Of a stretch of 64,000 nt of DNA, positions 8,035 through 15,970 are shown piece after piece; the stretch's first letter is position 1; the number at the start of each line of letters is the position of its first letter. The notes beneath the pieces are model-generated. The model saw only the letters and a list, made by a program, of their open reading frames with translations. It did not search any database and was not told the DNA's origin. Both the position numbers and the translations under genes were made by a program. Origin of the DNA: Leucobacter musarum subsp. musarum (GTDB taxonomy: Bacteria; Actinomycetota; Actinomycetes; Actinomycetales; Microbacteriaceae); the NCBI RefSeq assembly GCF_001273845.1, contig NZ_JHBW01000069.1, forward strand, positions 62,001 through 126,000, read 5' to 3'.

Positions 8035-9093
8035 ATGCGAGCGAGCGTGCGACCGACCATCAAAGACGTGGCCAAGGCTGCCGGAGTCTCGCCGACCACC
8101 GTCTCCCACGCCCTCAACGGCAAGGGTGTGGTGCGCCAAGAGACCGCCGACCGCATCGCCCGCGTCGCCGCCGACATCGGGTATCGCCCGAGTCCGATTG
8201 CGCAGGGTCTGCAGAGCTCAAAACTCGGCCTGCTCGCCCTCGTCATTCGACCGCTGCACACACTCGACACTTTCCTTCCCGAGGGTGTCGACTACTTCCT
8301 CCGTATGGCGGGAGCCGCTTCGCTCGCCGCAATGGAACGTGGATACAGCATGATGCTCGTCGACGACCCGACACGGCCCGAAGCCCCACTCAGTGCCACC
8401 GCCGCCGATGCCTACATCGTGTCCGAGCCGTTCGAGCACGATCCCGTACTCACCATGCTCGACCAGCGCAACATCCCATTCGTCGTGATCGGCTCCGACC
8501 CGGCACGCCCCGGCCAGTTCGTCGAGCTCGCCACCCGAGATCGCGAAGAGACGCTGCTCGCTCTCGACCACCTGCACGACGCGGGTGCGCGGCGTGTGGC
8601 GCTCGTCACCGGCACCGACGGCAACTCGTGGAATCGTGAGTCGGAAGACGCCTACCGGGAGTGGTGCGCACTGCGGGGCCAGATGCCCGACATCGCAGCG
8701 TTCCCCGAATCCGATGGCGAGGGAGCAGGCGAAGCAGCGATCGAGCGGTTCTTCGGTGCGGGTGCCGCATCGCGGGCACGTGATGCCCCCGACGCTATTT
8801 TCTGCCTCACCGGGCGCCACGCGGCGGGCCTCAACGCCGCCGCAGCTCGGCGGGGTATTCGCGTACCTGACGACCTTCTGCTCGCGGCCGGATCGGGCGC
8901 ACTGCAAAATCGTATCTCCCGCCCCAGCGTGACCACGCTCGACCTGCACCCAGAGGGCATCGCGGCCCGTGCGGTCGAGGTCGCCGTGCTGCTCGCCGAG
9001 GGCAAACCACTCGACATCCCCCTCGAAGTGCCGCGAGCCACGCTCGATATCCGTGAGTCGACGATGCGCAACGCGCCGTCACCGACGGAATAG
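8035..9093 (+). CDS. LacI-family transcriptional regulator
   Basis: This 352-aa repressor has an N-terminal LacI helix-turn-helix (RPTIKDVAKAAGVSPTTVSHALNGKG, residues about 4-30) with the hinge 'IGYRPSPIAQGLQSS', followed by the effector-binding domain. The start chosen is the ATG at 8035, directly before the HTH; the frame from 7951 would add a poorly conserved 28-residue extension. It is divergent from the peptide transporter operon, and LacI-type operators lie between them. LacI proteins mostly sense sugars or nucleosides, so control of a Dpp-type operon suggests a glycosylated or sugar-like ligand, or an unusual effector (inference). It resembles the truncated LacI gene at the window start. 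Confidence 0.92.
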   Translation: MRASVRPTIKDVAKAAGVSPTTVSHALNGKGVVRQETADRIARVAADIGYRPSPIAQGLQSSKLGLLALVIRPLHTLDTFLPEGVDYFLRMAGAASLAAMERGYSMMLVDDPTRPEAPLSATAADAYIVSEPFEHDPVLTMLDQRNIPFVVIGSDPARPGQFVELATRDREETLLALDHLHDAGARRVALVTGTDGNSWNRESEDAYREWCALRGQMPDIAAFPESDGEGAGEAAIERFFGAGAASRARDAPDAIFCLTGRHAAGLNAAAARRGIRVPDDLLLAAGSGALQNRISRPSVTTLDLHPEGIAARAVEVAVLLAEGKPLDIPLEVPRATLDIRESTMRNAPSPTE

Positions 9094-9121
9094 CTCTGCA
9101 GCGCCCCGCGTTGCACTCCGC

Positions 9122-10093
9122 ATGCCCGCCCCCTCACGCGCCAGCTCAGCCAGCTCAGCCGACTCCAACGCTTCTGCCGCGCGCACCACACACGACGACC
9201 GTGACGCCGCGATCGACCGCGTACTGGCCAGCATCAACGCCCGAGTGAAGCAGCAGCACCGCGTCACCGTGCGACCGGGCGACGCGGTCTCGATTCCTCG
9301 CGGCAGCGTCACCCTCGTGTATGTCATCGAGGGCGATCTGCGCGTGCACCCGAACGGCCCGCGGGCCGCAGTGCCCGATGCCGCACTCGCCGCTCACGAC
9401 GACGTGCGCCATCTCTCGATCGGCGACGCGCAACTCTTCACCGGACGCGAGGCGCACGCGCTGCGCGTGGACGAGCACGCCTTCGTGCTGCTCTCATCGC
9501 TCGACTTCACCGAGGCAACCGCGCACGTACTCGAGCTGCTGCCCGACACGATTCTGGTGCGCGACCTGCCCGGCACCGAACCCGCCGTCGCGGCCCTGGC
9601 ATCGATGCTTGGGCCCGAGGTCGGTCGACCCGCCGAGGCCTGCGCTGATCAAGCGGGATCATCGATCGTCTGCGGCATGATGGCGAACACGGTGCTCGTC
9701 TCGGTGATCCGCGCCTGGGCGATTCGCGGGTGCGCCCCTGACGGCTGGCCCTCGCGCACGAACGACCCGTTCCTCGACCGTGTGGTCGAAGCGATCCATG
9801 CCGATCCGGGTCGCGTCTGGACGCTCGAGGATCTCGCCCGCACCGGCGCGATGTCGAGGTCGGTATTCGCCGAGCGCTTCCGCATCGCCACCGGCACCTC
9901 CCCCGCGAACTACCTCACCGATGTGCGCATCCGATCGGCGCAGCAGCTCCTCGCGGAAGGCCGCGGCGTCTCCGAAGTGTCGCGGGCGATCGGGTACACC
10001 TCCGACGACGGTTTCAGCCGCGCATTCCGCCGCCGGGTCGGGGTCACCCCGTCGGCTTGGCGATCCGGCGCACTGCGCGCCTCGCGGGCGTAA
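9122..10093 (+). CDS. AraC-family regulator with N-terminal cupin domain
   Basis: This 323-aa transcriptional regulator has a cupin-type sensor in the N-terminal two-thirds ('RVTVRPGDAVSIPRGSVTLVYVIEGDLRVHP') and a C-terminal AraC double helix-turn-helix. The latter shows 'WTLEDLARTGAMSRSVFAERFRIATGTSPANYLTDVRIRSA' type motifs and the final 'SRAIGYTSDDGFSRAFRRRVGVTPSAWR'. The ATG at 9122 is chosen because upstream codons belong to the end of the LacI gene. Such cupin/AraC proteins often sit beside MFS exporters, and one follows convergently here. The effector is unknown. Confidence 0.88.
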   Translation: MPAPSRASSASSADSNASAARTTHDDRDAAIDRVLASINARVKQQHRVTVRPGDAVSIPRGSVTLVYVIEGDLRVHPNGPRAAVPDAALAAHDDVRHLSIGDAQLFTGREAHALRVDEHAFVLLSSLDFTEATAHVLELLPDTILVRDLPGTEPAVAALASMLGPEVGRPAEACADQAGSSIVCGMMANTVLVSVIRAWAIRGCAPDGWPSRTNDPFLDRVVEAIHADPGRVWTLEDLARTGAMSRSVFAERFRIATGTSPANYLTDVRIRSAQQLLAEGRGVSEVSRAIGYTSDDGFSRAFRRRVGVTPSAWRSGALRASRA

Positions 10094-10112
10094 CACGCGG
10101 GTACACACGACA

Positions 10113-10152
10113 ACCGGGGCCGCAGTCGCTGAGCGCTGACTGCGGCCCCGGT
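10113..10152. terminator. Bidirectional terminator between araC-type and MFS genes
   Basis: A perfect 15-bp stem (10113-10127 with 10138-10152; ACCGGGGCCGCAGTC) encloses a 10-nt loop between two convergent genes. There is no long T-run on either side, as is common in high-GC actinomycetes. Confidence 0.8.
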
Positions 10153-10169
10153 GTCGTGTGAGCTGAGGA

Positions 10170-11411
10170 TCACCCCCGCTTGCGGCGACCCTCCGAAATA
10201 CGGTCGGAGATGCCGAACAACGCGGCCCCGACGAGCAGCGCCGCCCCGCCGATCACGAAGACCGCGACGATGCCCCACGCATCGACCAGCAGCCCGCCGA
10301 ACGCGGCCGCAATGGTGATGCCGGCCTGGAATCCGACGACGATGAGACTGCCGCCGGCCTCGAGCAGGTCGGGCAGGCGGTTGCCGACCCAGGTATTCGC
10401 GATGATGAGCCACGCGGCGTAGAAGAATCCCCACACGACGACTGCGCCGCCGGTCGCCCACAGCGACCCCGACGAAGCGATGATGAGCAGGATCAATCCG
10501 GCGATCAGCACCGGCGTCACGATGATGAGCGCGCGGTAGCCGCGGTCGACCACGAACCCGATCACCACATTGCCGACAAGCCCGCCGACACCGAAGAGCG
10601 CGAGCAGCACGACGATCGTGTCGGCGCCGATGTGCGTGCCGCCCTCGCTGACCCGCTCGAGCGCGAGGCGCACGTAGGTGTAGGCCAAGAAATGCCCGGA
10701 GACGACGAGCACGTTCGCGACCACGCCGAGTGCGATACCCGGGCGTCGCAACGCGGCCCCGAGCGTCGAGAGGCGGGCGGCGTTCTCGGCCGGCACCGAC
10801 GGCAGCAGCCAGCGCAGCACGAGCGCGAGCACGGCGCTGAGCCCCGCGGCAACCCAGAACACGCTGCGCCAGTCGAGCGCCTCACTGAGCATGACGCCGA
10901 GCGGCACGCCCGCCACCGTGGCGAGCGAGACGCCCGCGGAGTTGAACATGACCGCCTTGCCCAGGCGATCCGGCCCGGCGATCTTCGCGGCTACCGAGAT
11001 CGACATCGACCAGAAGCCCGAGATCGCAGCCCCCAAGATGAAGCGCGCGAGAATCACGAGCAGCAGGTTCGGCGAGATCGCGACAAGCACGTTCGAGAGC
11101 GCGGCGGCGAGCGACAGCCACACGAGCAGCGAGCGGCGGTTGAGCTTCGGGAAGATGAGGCCTACCGTCGGCGCCGCGATCAGCCCGGCGAACGCGGTGA
11201 CCGCGACCATCTGCCCCGCCTGCCCGGGTGTGACCCCGAGGCCATCGGCGATACTCGTCAACATGCCGCTCGGCACGAATTCGGCGGTCACGAGGAAGAA
11301 GCTCATCAGCATCATCGTGATCAGCGCGGGGTAATTCATGGGTCGGCGCGCGGCCTTCCCGGTCGCGGCATCGGCCGCGGGCACCGTGGGAACGGGAGCA
11401 GTAATGGTCAT
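10170..11411 (-). CDS. MFS transporter (drug/sugar efflux, DHA1 type)
   Basis: This 413-aa major-facilitator exporter has 12 predicted membrane segments beginning 'YPALITMMLMSFFLVTAEFVPSGMLTSIADGLGVTPGQAGQ', typical of the AraJ/Cmr-like efflux branch. Motif A-like residues follow the second helix ('GLIFPKLNRRSLLVWL'). The start is the ATG at 11409-11411 (MTITAPVPTVPA). It probably exports a small compound; the substrate cannot be read from the sequence. It converges on the cupin/AraC gene, a common pairing for inducible efflux. Confidence 0.88.
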   Translation of the reverse strand: MTITAPVPTVPAADAATGKAARRPMNYPALITMMLMSFFLVTAEFVPSGMLTSIADGLGVTPGQAGQMVAVTAFAGLIAAPTVGLIFPKLNRRSLLVWLSLAAALSNVLVAISPNLLLVILARFILGAAISGFWSMSISVAAKIAGPDRLGKAVMFNSAGVSLATVAGVPLGVMLSEALDWRSVFWVAAGLSAVLALVLRWLLPSVPAENAARLSTLGAALRRPGIALGVVANVLVVSGHFLAYTYVRLALERVSEGGTHIGADTIVVLLALFGVGGLVGNVVIGFVVDRGYRALIIVTPVLIAGLILLIIASSGSLWATGGAVVVWGFFYAAWLIIANTWVGNRLPDLLEAGGSLIVVGFQAGITIAAAFGGLLVDAWGIVAVFVIGGAALLVGAALFGISDRISEGRRKRG

Positions 11412-11510
11412 GATTCCATCGTGGTCGGATCGGGCGCCCGGCGCCCGACGCTCGGTCCCGACCGTCCGACGCATCGTCCGGGCGGTCGGCGGCAGAGCGC
11501 TCGGAGACGG

Positions 11511-11546
11511 CAACGGGGACCGGCGCCGAAGCACCGATCCCCGTTG
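11511..11546 (-). terminator. Terminator of icd
   Basis: An inverted repeat (11511-11523 with 11534-11546, 12 of 13 paired; outer stem CAACGGGGA) with a 10-nt loop starts 22 nt beyond the icd stop codon on the minus strand. Confidence 0.7.
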
Positions 11547-11567
11547 CGCGCGAACGCGAGAGCGAGA

Positions 11568-12782
11568 TTACGCCAGTCGAGTCGACAGGTTCTCGTCGAT
11601 CGACGCGAGGAACTCCTCGGTCGTCTGGTACGCCTGATCCGGGCCGACGAGCAGCGCGAGATCCTTGGTCATCTTGCCCGACTCAACGGTCTTGATAACG
11701 ACGTCTTCGAGGGTGTGCGAGAACTCGATGAGCTCCTGATTGTTATCGAGCTTGCCGCGGTGCGCGAGGCCGCGCGTCCAGGCGAAGATCGACGCGATCG
11801 GGTTCGTCGAGGTGGGCTTGCCCTGCTGGTGCTGACGGTAGTGACGGGTCACGGTGCCGTGAGCGGCCTCGGCCTCGACGACCTTGCCGTCGGGCGTCGC
11901 CAGCACGGAGGTCATGAGACCGAGCGACCCGAAGCCCTGCGCCACGGTGTCCGACTGCACGTCGCCGTCGTAGTTCTTGCAGGCCCAGACGTAGCCGCCC
12001 TCCCACTTCATGGCCGAAGCGACCATGTCGTCGATGAGGCGGTGCTCGTAGGTGAGCCCGGCAGCCTCGAACTGCTCCTTGAACTCGGTGTCGTAGATGT
12101 CCTGGAAGACATCCTTGAACCGGCCGTCGTACGCCTTCAGGATGGTGTTCTTCGTGGAGAGATACACCGGGTAGTTGCGGCTCAGACCGTAGTTGAGCGA
12201 TGCGCGAGCGAAGTCGCGGATCGAGGCGTCGAGGTTGTACTGCACCTGCGCGATGCCGTCACCGGGCGACTGGAAGACCTCGAACTTCTGCGGCTCGGAG
12301 CCGTCGTTCGGTGTGAACTCCACGGTGAGCGTGCCCTCGCCCTGGAAGCGGAAGTCGGTCGCGCGGTACTGATCGCCGAACGCGTGACGGCCGATGATGA
12401 TCGGCTTGTTCCAACCGGGCACCAGGCGCGGGATGTTCGAGATGATGATCGGCTCGCGGAAGATCACGCCGCCGAGGATGTTGCGGATCGTGCCGTTCGG
12501 GCTGCGCCACATCTTCTTGAGGCCGAACTCTTCGACGCGCGCCTCATCGGGGGTGATGGTGGCGCACTTGACGCCGACGCCGTGCTTCTGGATCGCGTGC
12601 GCCGCATCGATGGTGACCTGGTCGTCGGTCGCGTCGCGGTGCTCCATGCCGAGGTCGTAGTACTCGAGCGTCACGTCGAGGTAGGGGTGGATCAGGCGGT
12701 CCTTGATGAACTGCCAGATGATGCGCGTCATCTCGTCGCCGTCGAGCTCGACGACCGTACCTTCAACCTTGATCTTCGCCAA
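11568..12782 (-). CDS. icd: NADP-dependent isocitrate dehydrogenase
   Basis: This enzyme decarboxylates isocitrate to 2-oxoglutarate, reducing NADP, in the citric-acid cycle. The 404-aa protein is the eukaryote-like, roughly 400-residue type ([20 protein letters not shown] at the N-terminus; later '[22 protein letters not shown]', '[23 protein letters not shown]' and '[24 protein letters not shown]'). The start is taken as TTG at 12780-12782, because GGGAG lies 5 nt upstream and the resulting N-terminus matches the family. The GTG one codon earlier lies too close to that site, and an upstream ATG would add 13 residues. A strong palindrome overlaps its promoter. Confidence 0.95.
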   Translation of the reverse strand: MAKIKVEGTVVELDGDEMTRIIWQFIKDRLIHPYLDVTLEYYDLGMEHRDATDDQVTIDAAHAIQKHGVGVKCATITPDEARVEEFGLKKMWRSPNGTIRNILGGVIFREPIIISNIPRLVPGWNKPIIIGRHAFGDQYRATDFRFQGEGTLTVEFTPNDGSEPQKFEVFQSPGDGIAQVQYNLDASIRDFARASLNYGLSRNYPVYLSTKNTILKAYDGRFKDVFQDIYDTEFKEQFEAAGLTYEHRLIDDMVASAMKWEGGYVWACKNYDGDVQSDTVAQGFGSLGLMTSVLATPDGKVVEAEAAHGTVTRHYRQHQQGKPTSTNPIASIFAWTRGLAHRGKLDNNQELIEFSHTLEDVVIKTVESGKMTKDLALLVGPDQAYQTTEEFLASIDENLSTRLA

Positions 12783-12819
12783 CACATCTCCCGTTTTCGT
12801 CGTGGTCAAACCGCGATCC

Positions 12820-12825
12820 ATCCTA
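12820..12825 (-). promoter_or_regulatory. -10 box of icd promoter
   Basis: TAGGAT on the minus strand lies about 38 nt before the TTG start of icd. With a normal 17-18 bp spacer, the -35 region falls within the palindrome at 12842-12859. Confidence 0.5.
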
Positions 12826-12841
12826 CCCGAGTCGCGACGGG

Positions 12842-12859
12842 TATCTCGACATCGAGATA
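12842..12859. promoter_or_regulatory. MarR-type operator palindrome upstream of icd
   Basis: TATCTCGACATCGAGATA is an 18-bp palindrome with 8-bp perfect arms and a 2-bp centre. This length, A/T ends and TCGA core fit operators of MarR-family repressors. It covers the expected -35 position of the icd promoter, so binding should repress icd. The cognate regulator is not in this window. Confidence 0.6.
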
Positions 12860-12893
12860 GTTTTCACGGGGGATCCCCATGCGCGGATTCCGC

Positions 12894-14165
12894 TCACGTC
12901 GTCGGGTGATCCGCCACCCACGCGCCGCCGCGCATCACCCGCTGCACCCGCACCGCGGGGTCGAGCACCACGAGGTCGGCACGCATCCCGGTCGCGAGAT
13001 CACCCGAGTCGACCCAACCGACCGCGCGAGCCGGCGTCGTGGCGGTCACCCTCACCGCTTCGCTCCAGCGCGCGTCGCTCGGGGGTTCTGAGGCATTGTC
13101 GGCAGCGTCGTTGTCGCCGTCGCCATCACCGTCGCCGTCGCCGAGGATCCACGAGCGGAAGAGCCGATCCATCGTGGCCGTACTGCCGGCAATCGCGCCG
13201 ATGCCACCCGTCTCGCCGCGCAGGCGAGCGACTCCGTCGCGCACCGCGACGTCGAGGCCTCCCAGTCGATAGTCGCCGTCGCCCTGCCCGGCCGCTGCCA
13301 TCGCGTCGGTGACCAGGGCAACACGCTGCGCGCCGGCCGACGCGACCACCCAGCGGGCGAGCTCGGGGGCGAGGTGGATGCCGTCTGCGACGAGCTCGAG
13401 GGTGACGCGCGGATCGTGCATGAGCGCGAGCACCGGCCCCGGCTGCCGGTGGTGCAGCGGCGGCATCGCGTTGAAGAGGTGCGTGGCCAGTGTCGCCCCG
13501 GCATCGATCGCGCGTCGTGTGCAGGCCGCATCGGCGTCGGTGTGGCCGATGCCGACGCGCACGCCTGCGGCGACGAACTGCTCGATCGCGGCGATCGCGC
13601 CTGGTAACTCGGGCGCGATGGTGACCACTGCGATCGCGGTGCGGCCGTCCGTTCCGGATCGCCCAGCGTCGAGCAGGTCGGCGACCTCGGCGGAGTCGGG
13701 TGCGCGCAGCACCGCGGGATCGTGCGCGCCGGCCCGACCCGCGCTCAGCCACGGCCCTTCGACGTGGATGCCACCGAGTTCGCCGTCCGCGACGAGCGGT
13801 GCGAGCGCCGCCACCTGAGCCAACAGTCGCTCGGGCGTCGCGGCGACGAGACTCGCCATGCTGCGCGTGGTGCCGTGCGCGAGGTGCGCGGCGCGGGCTC
13901 GCTTCGCCGGCGTGACCCCGTCGCCTGCGCCACTGTCGGGGTAGCTCGATCCTCCCCCGCCGTGCACATGGATGTCGACGAATCCGGGCACGATGGTCGC
14001 CTCGCCCAGGTCGACGCGGTGCAGCAAGCGAGCATCGTCGTCGTCTGGCACTCCGCTCCCCACCGCTATCACCCGATCACCCGAAACCCGCGCCCACCCG
14101 GGCGCGTGCACCGCGGAGCCGGTGACGACGCGAGCCGCCGTGAGCAGGCAGTCAGGCGAGGTCAT
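12894..14165 (-). CDS. nagA: N-acetylglucosamine-6-phosphate deacetylase
   Basis: This enzyme removes the acetyl group from GlcNAc-6-phosphate, giving glucosamine-6-phosphate for NagB. The 423-aa protein has the amidohydrolase metal site HVHGGGG (about residue 67 onward), the GIHVEGPWLS segment with its metal-binding Glu, 'GIGHTDADA', 'THLFNAMPPLHHRQPG', 'LVADGIHLAP' and the catalytic Asp in 'LVTDAMAAAGQ'. The start at 14163-14165 overlaps the nagB stop by 4 nt. An unusual GDGDGDGDGDND insertion near residue 350, encoded by a repeated 6-nt unit, breaks the domain just after the GIGAIAGSTATMDRLFRSW helix. Confidence 0.95.
   Translation of the reverse strand: MTSPDCLLTAARVVTGSAVHAPGWARVSGDRVIAVGSGVPDDDDARLLHRVDLGEATIVPGFVDIHVHGGGGSSYPDSGAGDGVTPAKRARAAHLAHGTTRSMASLVAATPERLLAQVAALAPLVADGELGGIHVEGPWLSAGRAGAHDPAVLRAPDSAEVADLLDAGRSGTDGRTAIAVVTIAPELPGAIAAIEQFVAAGVRVGIGHTDADAACTRRAIDAGATLATHLFNAMPPLHHRQPGPVLALMHDPRVTLELVADGIHLAPELARWVVASAGAQRVALVTDAMAAAGQGDGDYRLGGLDVAVRDGVARLRGETGGIGAIAGSTATMDRLFRSWILGDGDGDGDGDNDAADNASEPPSDARWSEAVRVTATTPARAVGWVDSGDLATGMRADLVVLDPAVRVQRVMRGGAWVADHPTT
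13107..13143. repeat. Hexanucleotide-type repeat inside nagA (Gly-Asp run)
   Basis: A short tandem array of a 6-nt unit (GTCGCC with variants, plus strand) encodes alternating Gly and Asp on the minus strand inside nagA. It is in frame, so the gene stays open. Such arrays can change copy number by slippage in 6-nt steps. Confidence 0.6.
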
Positions 14166-14956
14166 CGCGATCCGCCACCCGCGTATGCCGCCGCCGGCAT
14201 GCGCGCCTGTACGTGCTCGTAGTACTCGGTCAACGTCAGGGAGGCAGCCGCGGCTCGATCGATGAACACCGTCGCCCGCGGGTGCAGCTGCAGCGCGCTC
14301 GCCGGGCACATGCTCGCCACGGGCCCCTCGATCATGCGCGCAACGGCATCCGCTTTCTCGGCCCCCTGGGCCACGAGCACCAGCTGGCGCGCATCGAGAA
14401 TTGTGCCGAGTCCCTGGGTCAGACAGTGCTCGGGCGGCTGCTCGCCATCGAAGAAGCGGGCGTTGTCGGCGAGCGTGCGCGGAGCCAGCGTCTTCACCCG
14501 GGTGCGCGAGGCGAACGACGAGGTCGGCTCATTGAACCCGATGTGCCCGTTCGCGCCGATGCCGAGCAGTTGCACGTCGATGCCGCCGGCCTCGGCGATC
14601 GCACGCTCGTACGCGGCGCACGCGGCCTCCAGATCGTCGGCGCTGCCGTCGGGCACGTGCACGCGGTCTGCGTCAAGCCGCAGGGGTTCGGTGACGGTGC
14701 GGCGAATCACCGAGCGGTAGCTCTCCGGATGCTCCGGGGCGAGGCCCACGTACTCGTCGAGCGCGAAGGCGGTGACGCCGCGGGTGTCGAGGTGCCCCTC
14801 GTGCACCCGTGCGGCCAGCGCATCGTAGGTTCCGAGGGGCGACGATCCCGTCGCGACGCCGATCACGGGGTTCGACCGACTCTCGATTACGGCCGCGATC
14901 AGGTCGGCGGCGCGCTCGGCGACGGCTGCCGCATCTGCCTCGATGATGACATCCAC
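14162..14956 (-). CDS. nagB: Glucosamine-6-phosphate deaminase
   Basis: This enzyme converts glucosamine-6-phosphate to fructose-6-phosphate and ammonia, the last step of amino-sugar breakdown. The 264-aa protein shows 'VIGVATGSSPLGTYDAL', the active-site 'FALDEYVGL', 'LLGIGANGHIGFNEP' and 'VASMCPASALQLHPRATVFID'. The start is the GTG at 14954-14956, with GGGAG 8 nt upstream; upstream in-frame codons run into the promoter. It is co-transcribed with nagA (4-nt overlap) and divergent from a GntR regulator, with a dre-like operator between them. Confidence 0.95.
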   Translation of the reverse strand: MDVIIEADAAAVAERAADLIAAVIESRSNPVIGVATGSSPLGTYDALAARVHEGHLDTRGVTAFALDEYVGLAPEHPESYRSVIRRTVTEPLRLDADRVHVPDGSADDLEAACAAYERAIAEAGGIDVQLLGIGANGHIGFNEPTSSFASRTRVKTLAPRTLADNARFFDGEQPPEHCLTQGLGTILDARQLVLVAQGAEKADAVARMIEGPVASMCPASALQLHPRATVFIDRAAAASLTLTEYYEHVQARMPAAAYAGGGSR

Positions 14957-15045
14957 GTCGTGTCTCCCTTGCTCCCGGTACGAATTGCTCCCCGTGCATC
15001 GGTCGATCGCGCGCATCTGTAGCGCACGCACCGACGGGGTCATAA

Positions 15046-15061
15046 AATGGACTAGACCAAT
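15046..15061. promoter_or_regulatory. DasR-type (dre-like) operator between nagB and gntR
   Basis: AATGGACTAGACCAAT reads ATTGGTCTAGTCCATT on the other strand and closely matches the DasR/NagR responsive element, whose core is TGGTCTAGACCA. It lies 89 nt before the nagB start and 84 nt before the GntR start, in the divergent promoter region. In streptomycetes DasR releases such sites when glucosamine-6-phosphate accumulates; the same logic would fit here. Confidence 0.8.
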
Positions 15062-15145
15062 CCTCATCGGCAAGTGTGCAGCGCTGAGACGGCGATGTCA
15101 ACCGTGCCGCATGCGGGCTCGCCGATGCCGTTCTCTGGAGACACG

Positions 15146-15856
15146 ATGCCCAGCACGCCCAAGCATTACGCGCAGAAACTCCACCTGCTCAAGGCGCTGC
15201 GATACGCCCGGCCGGGCGATCCGCTGCCCACCGAACGCGAACTCGCCGAGCACTGGGGCACCTCGCGCACCACGATCCGACAGGCCCTCTCCGCGCTCGA
15301 GGCCGAAGGGCGCATCGTGCGCGAGCAGGGCCGCGGCACGTTCGTCGCGCCCCCGCCGATCGTGCACGTGCGATCGCTCACCTCGCTCAGCGAGGACTTC
15401 GGCGAGGTGCCGCTCGACAGTCACGTGCTCGGTATCGTCGAGACCACGGCGGGCGGCGATCCCGAGCGCGATATCGCGGCCGCACTCGGCCTCGAAGCCG
15501 GCTCCCCCGTCACCCGCGTCGAACGCGTGCGCCTGCACGAGGCGACCCCGCTCGCGCATGAGATCGCGCACCTGCCCGGCACGTACCCGGGGCTCGCGGG
15601 CGCCCTCGCCGAGCGCGGTTCGTTGTACGCGACGCTCCGCGACGAGTTCGGCGTCGAACTTGCGGTCGTCGATGACGAGATCGGCACCGCGCTCGCCGGG
15701 CCCGACGATGCGGAGCGGCTCGGCGTCGCCGTGGGGCACCCGCTGCTGCTCGTCGATCGCGTGGCCCGATCTACCGACGGGGTCGCCCGCGAGTACACAC
15801 GCTCTCGCTTCCGTGGTGACCGCTTCCGATTCGTCGCGCACGGGCAGCGCCCTTGA
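15146..15856 (+). CDS. GntR/HutC-family regulator, DasR/NagR-like
   Basis: This 236-aa regulator has an N-terminal winged helix ('DPLPTERELAEHWGTSRTTIRQALSALEAEGRIVREQGRGTFV', residues about 25-70) and a C-terminal UTRA ligand domain ('GSPVTRVERVRLHEATPLAHEIAHLP'). This is the architecture of DasR, NagR and relatives that sense phosphorylated amino sugars. The start is the ATG at 15146, with GGAG 5 nt upstream, in preference to four earlier in-frame ATGs. Divergent nagB-nagA and the dre-like site make control of amino-sugar genes very likely. Confidence 0.88.
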   Translation: MPSTPKHYAQKLHLLKALRYARPGDPLPTERELAEHWGTSRTTIRQALSALEAEGRIVREQGRGTFVAPPPIVHVRSLTSLSEDFGEVPLDSHVLGIVETTAGGDPERDIAAALGLEAGSPVTRVERVRLHEATPLAHEIAHLPGTYPGLAGALAERGSLYATLRDEFGVELAVVDDEIGTALAGPDDAERLGVAVGHPLLLVDRVARSTDGVAREYTRSRFRGDRFRFVAHGQRP

Positions 15857-15970
15857 ATCCCGCGCAGCCGCGCTGTTAGCCTGGGGCCGCCCAACGACGG
15901 GCACCGGTGGCCGCGAGGCTGCCGGCTCTACAACGGATCGTCCGGCACGTACCTGCCGGTGGAGGAAATC

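Noticed and set aside
11431-11447. 17-bp GC palindrome upstream of the MFS gene
   Set aside because: GC-only palindromes of this kind arise readily at this base composition; there is no loop for a terminator and no match to a known operator form.
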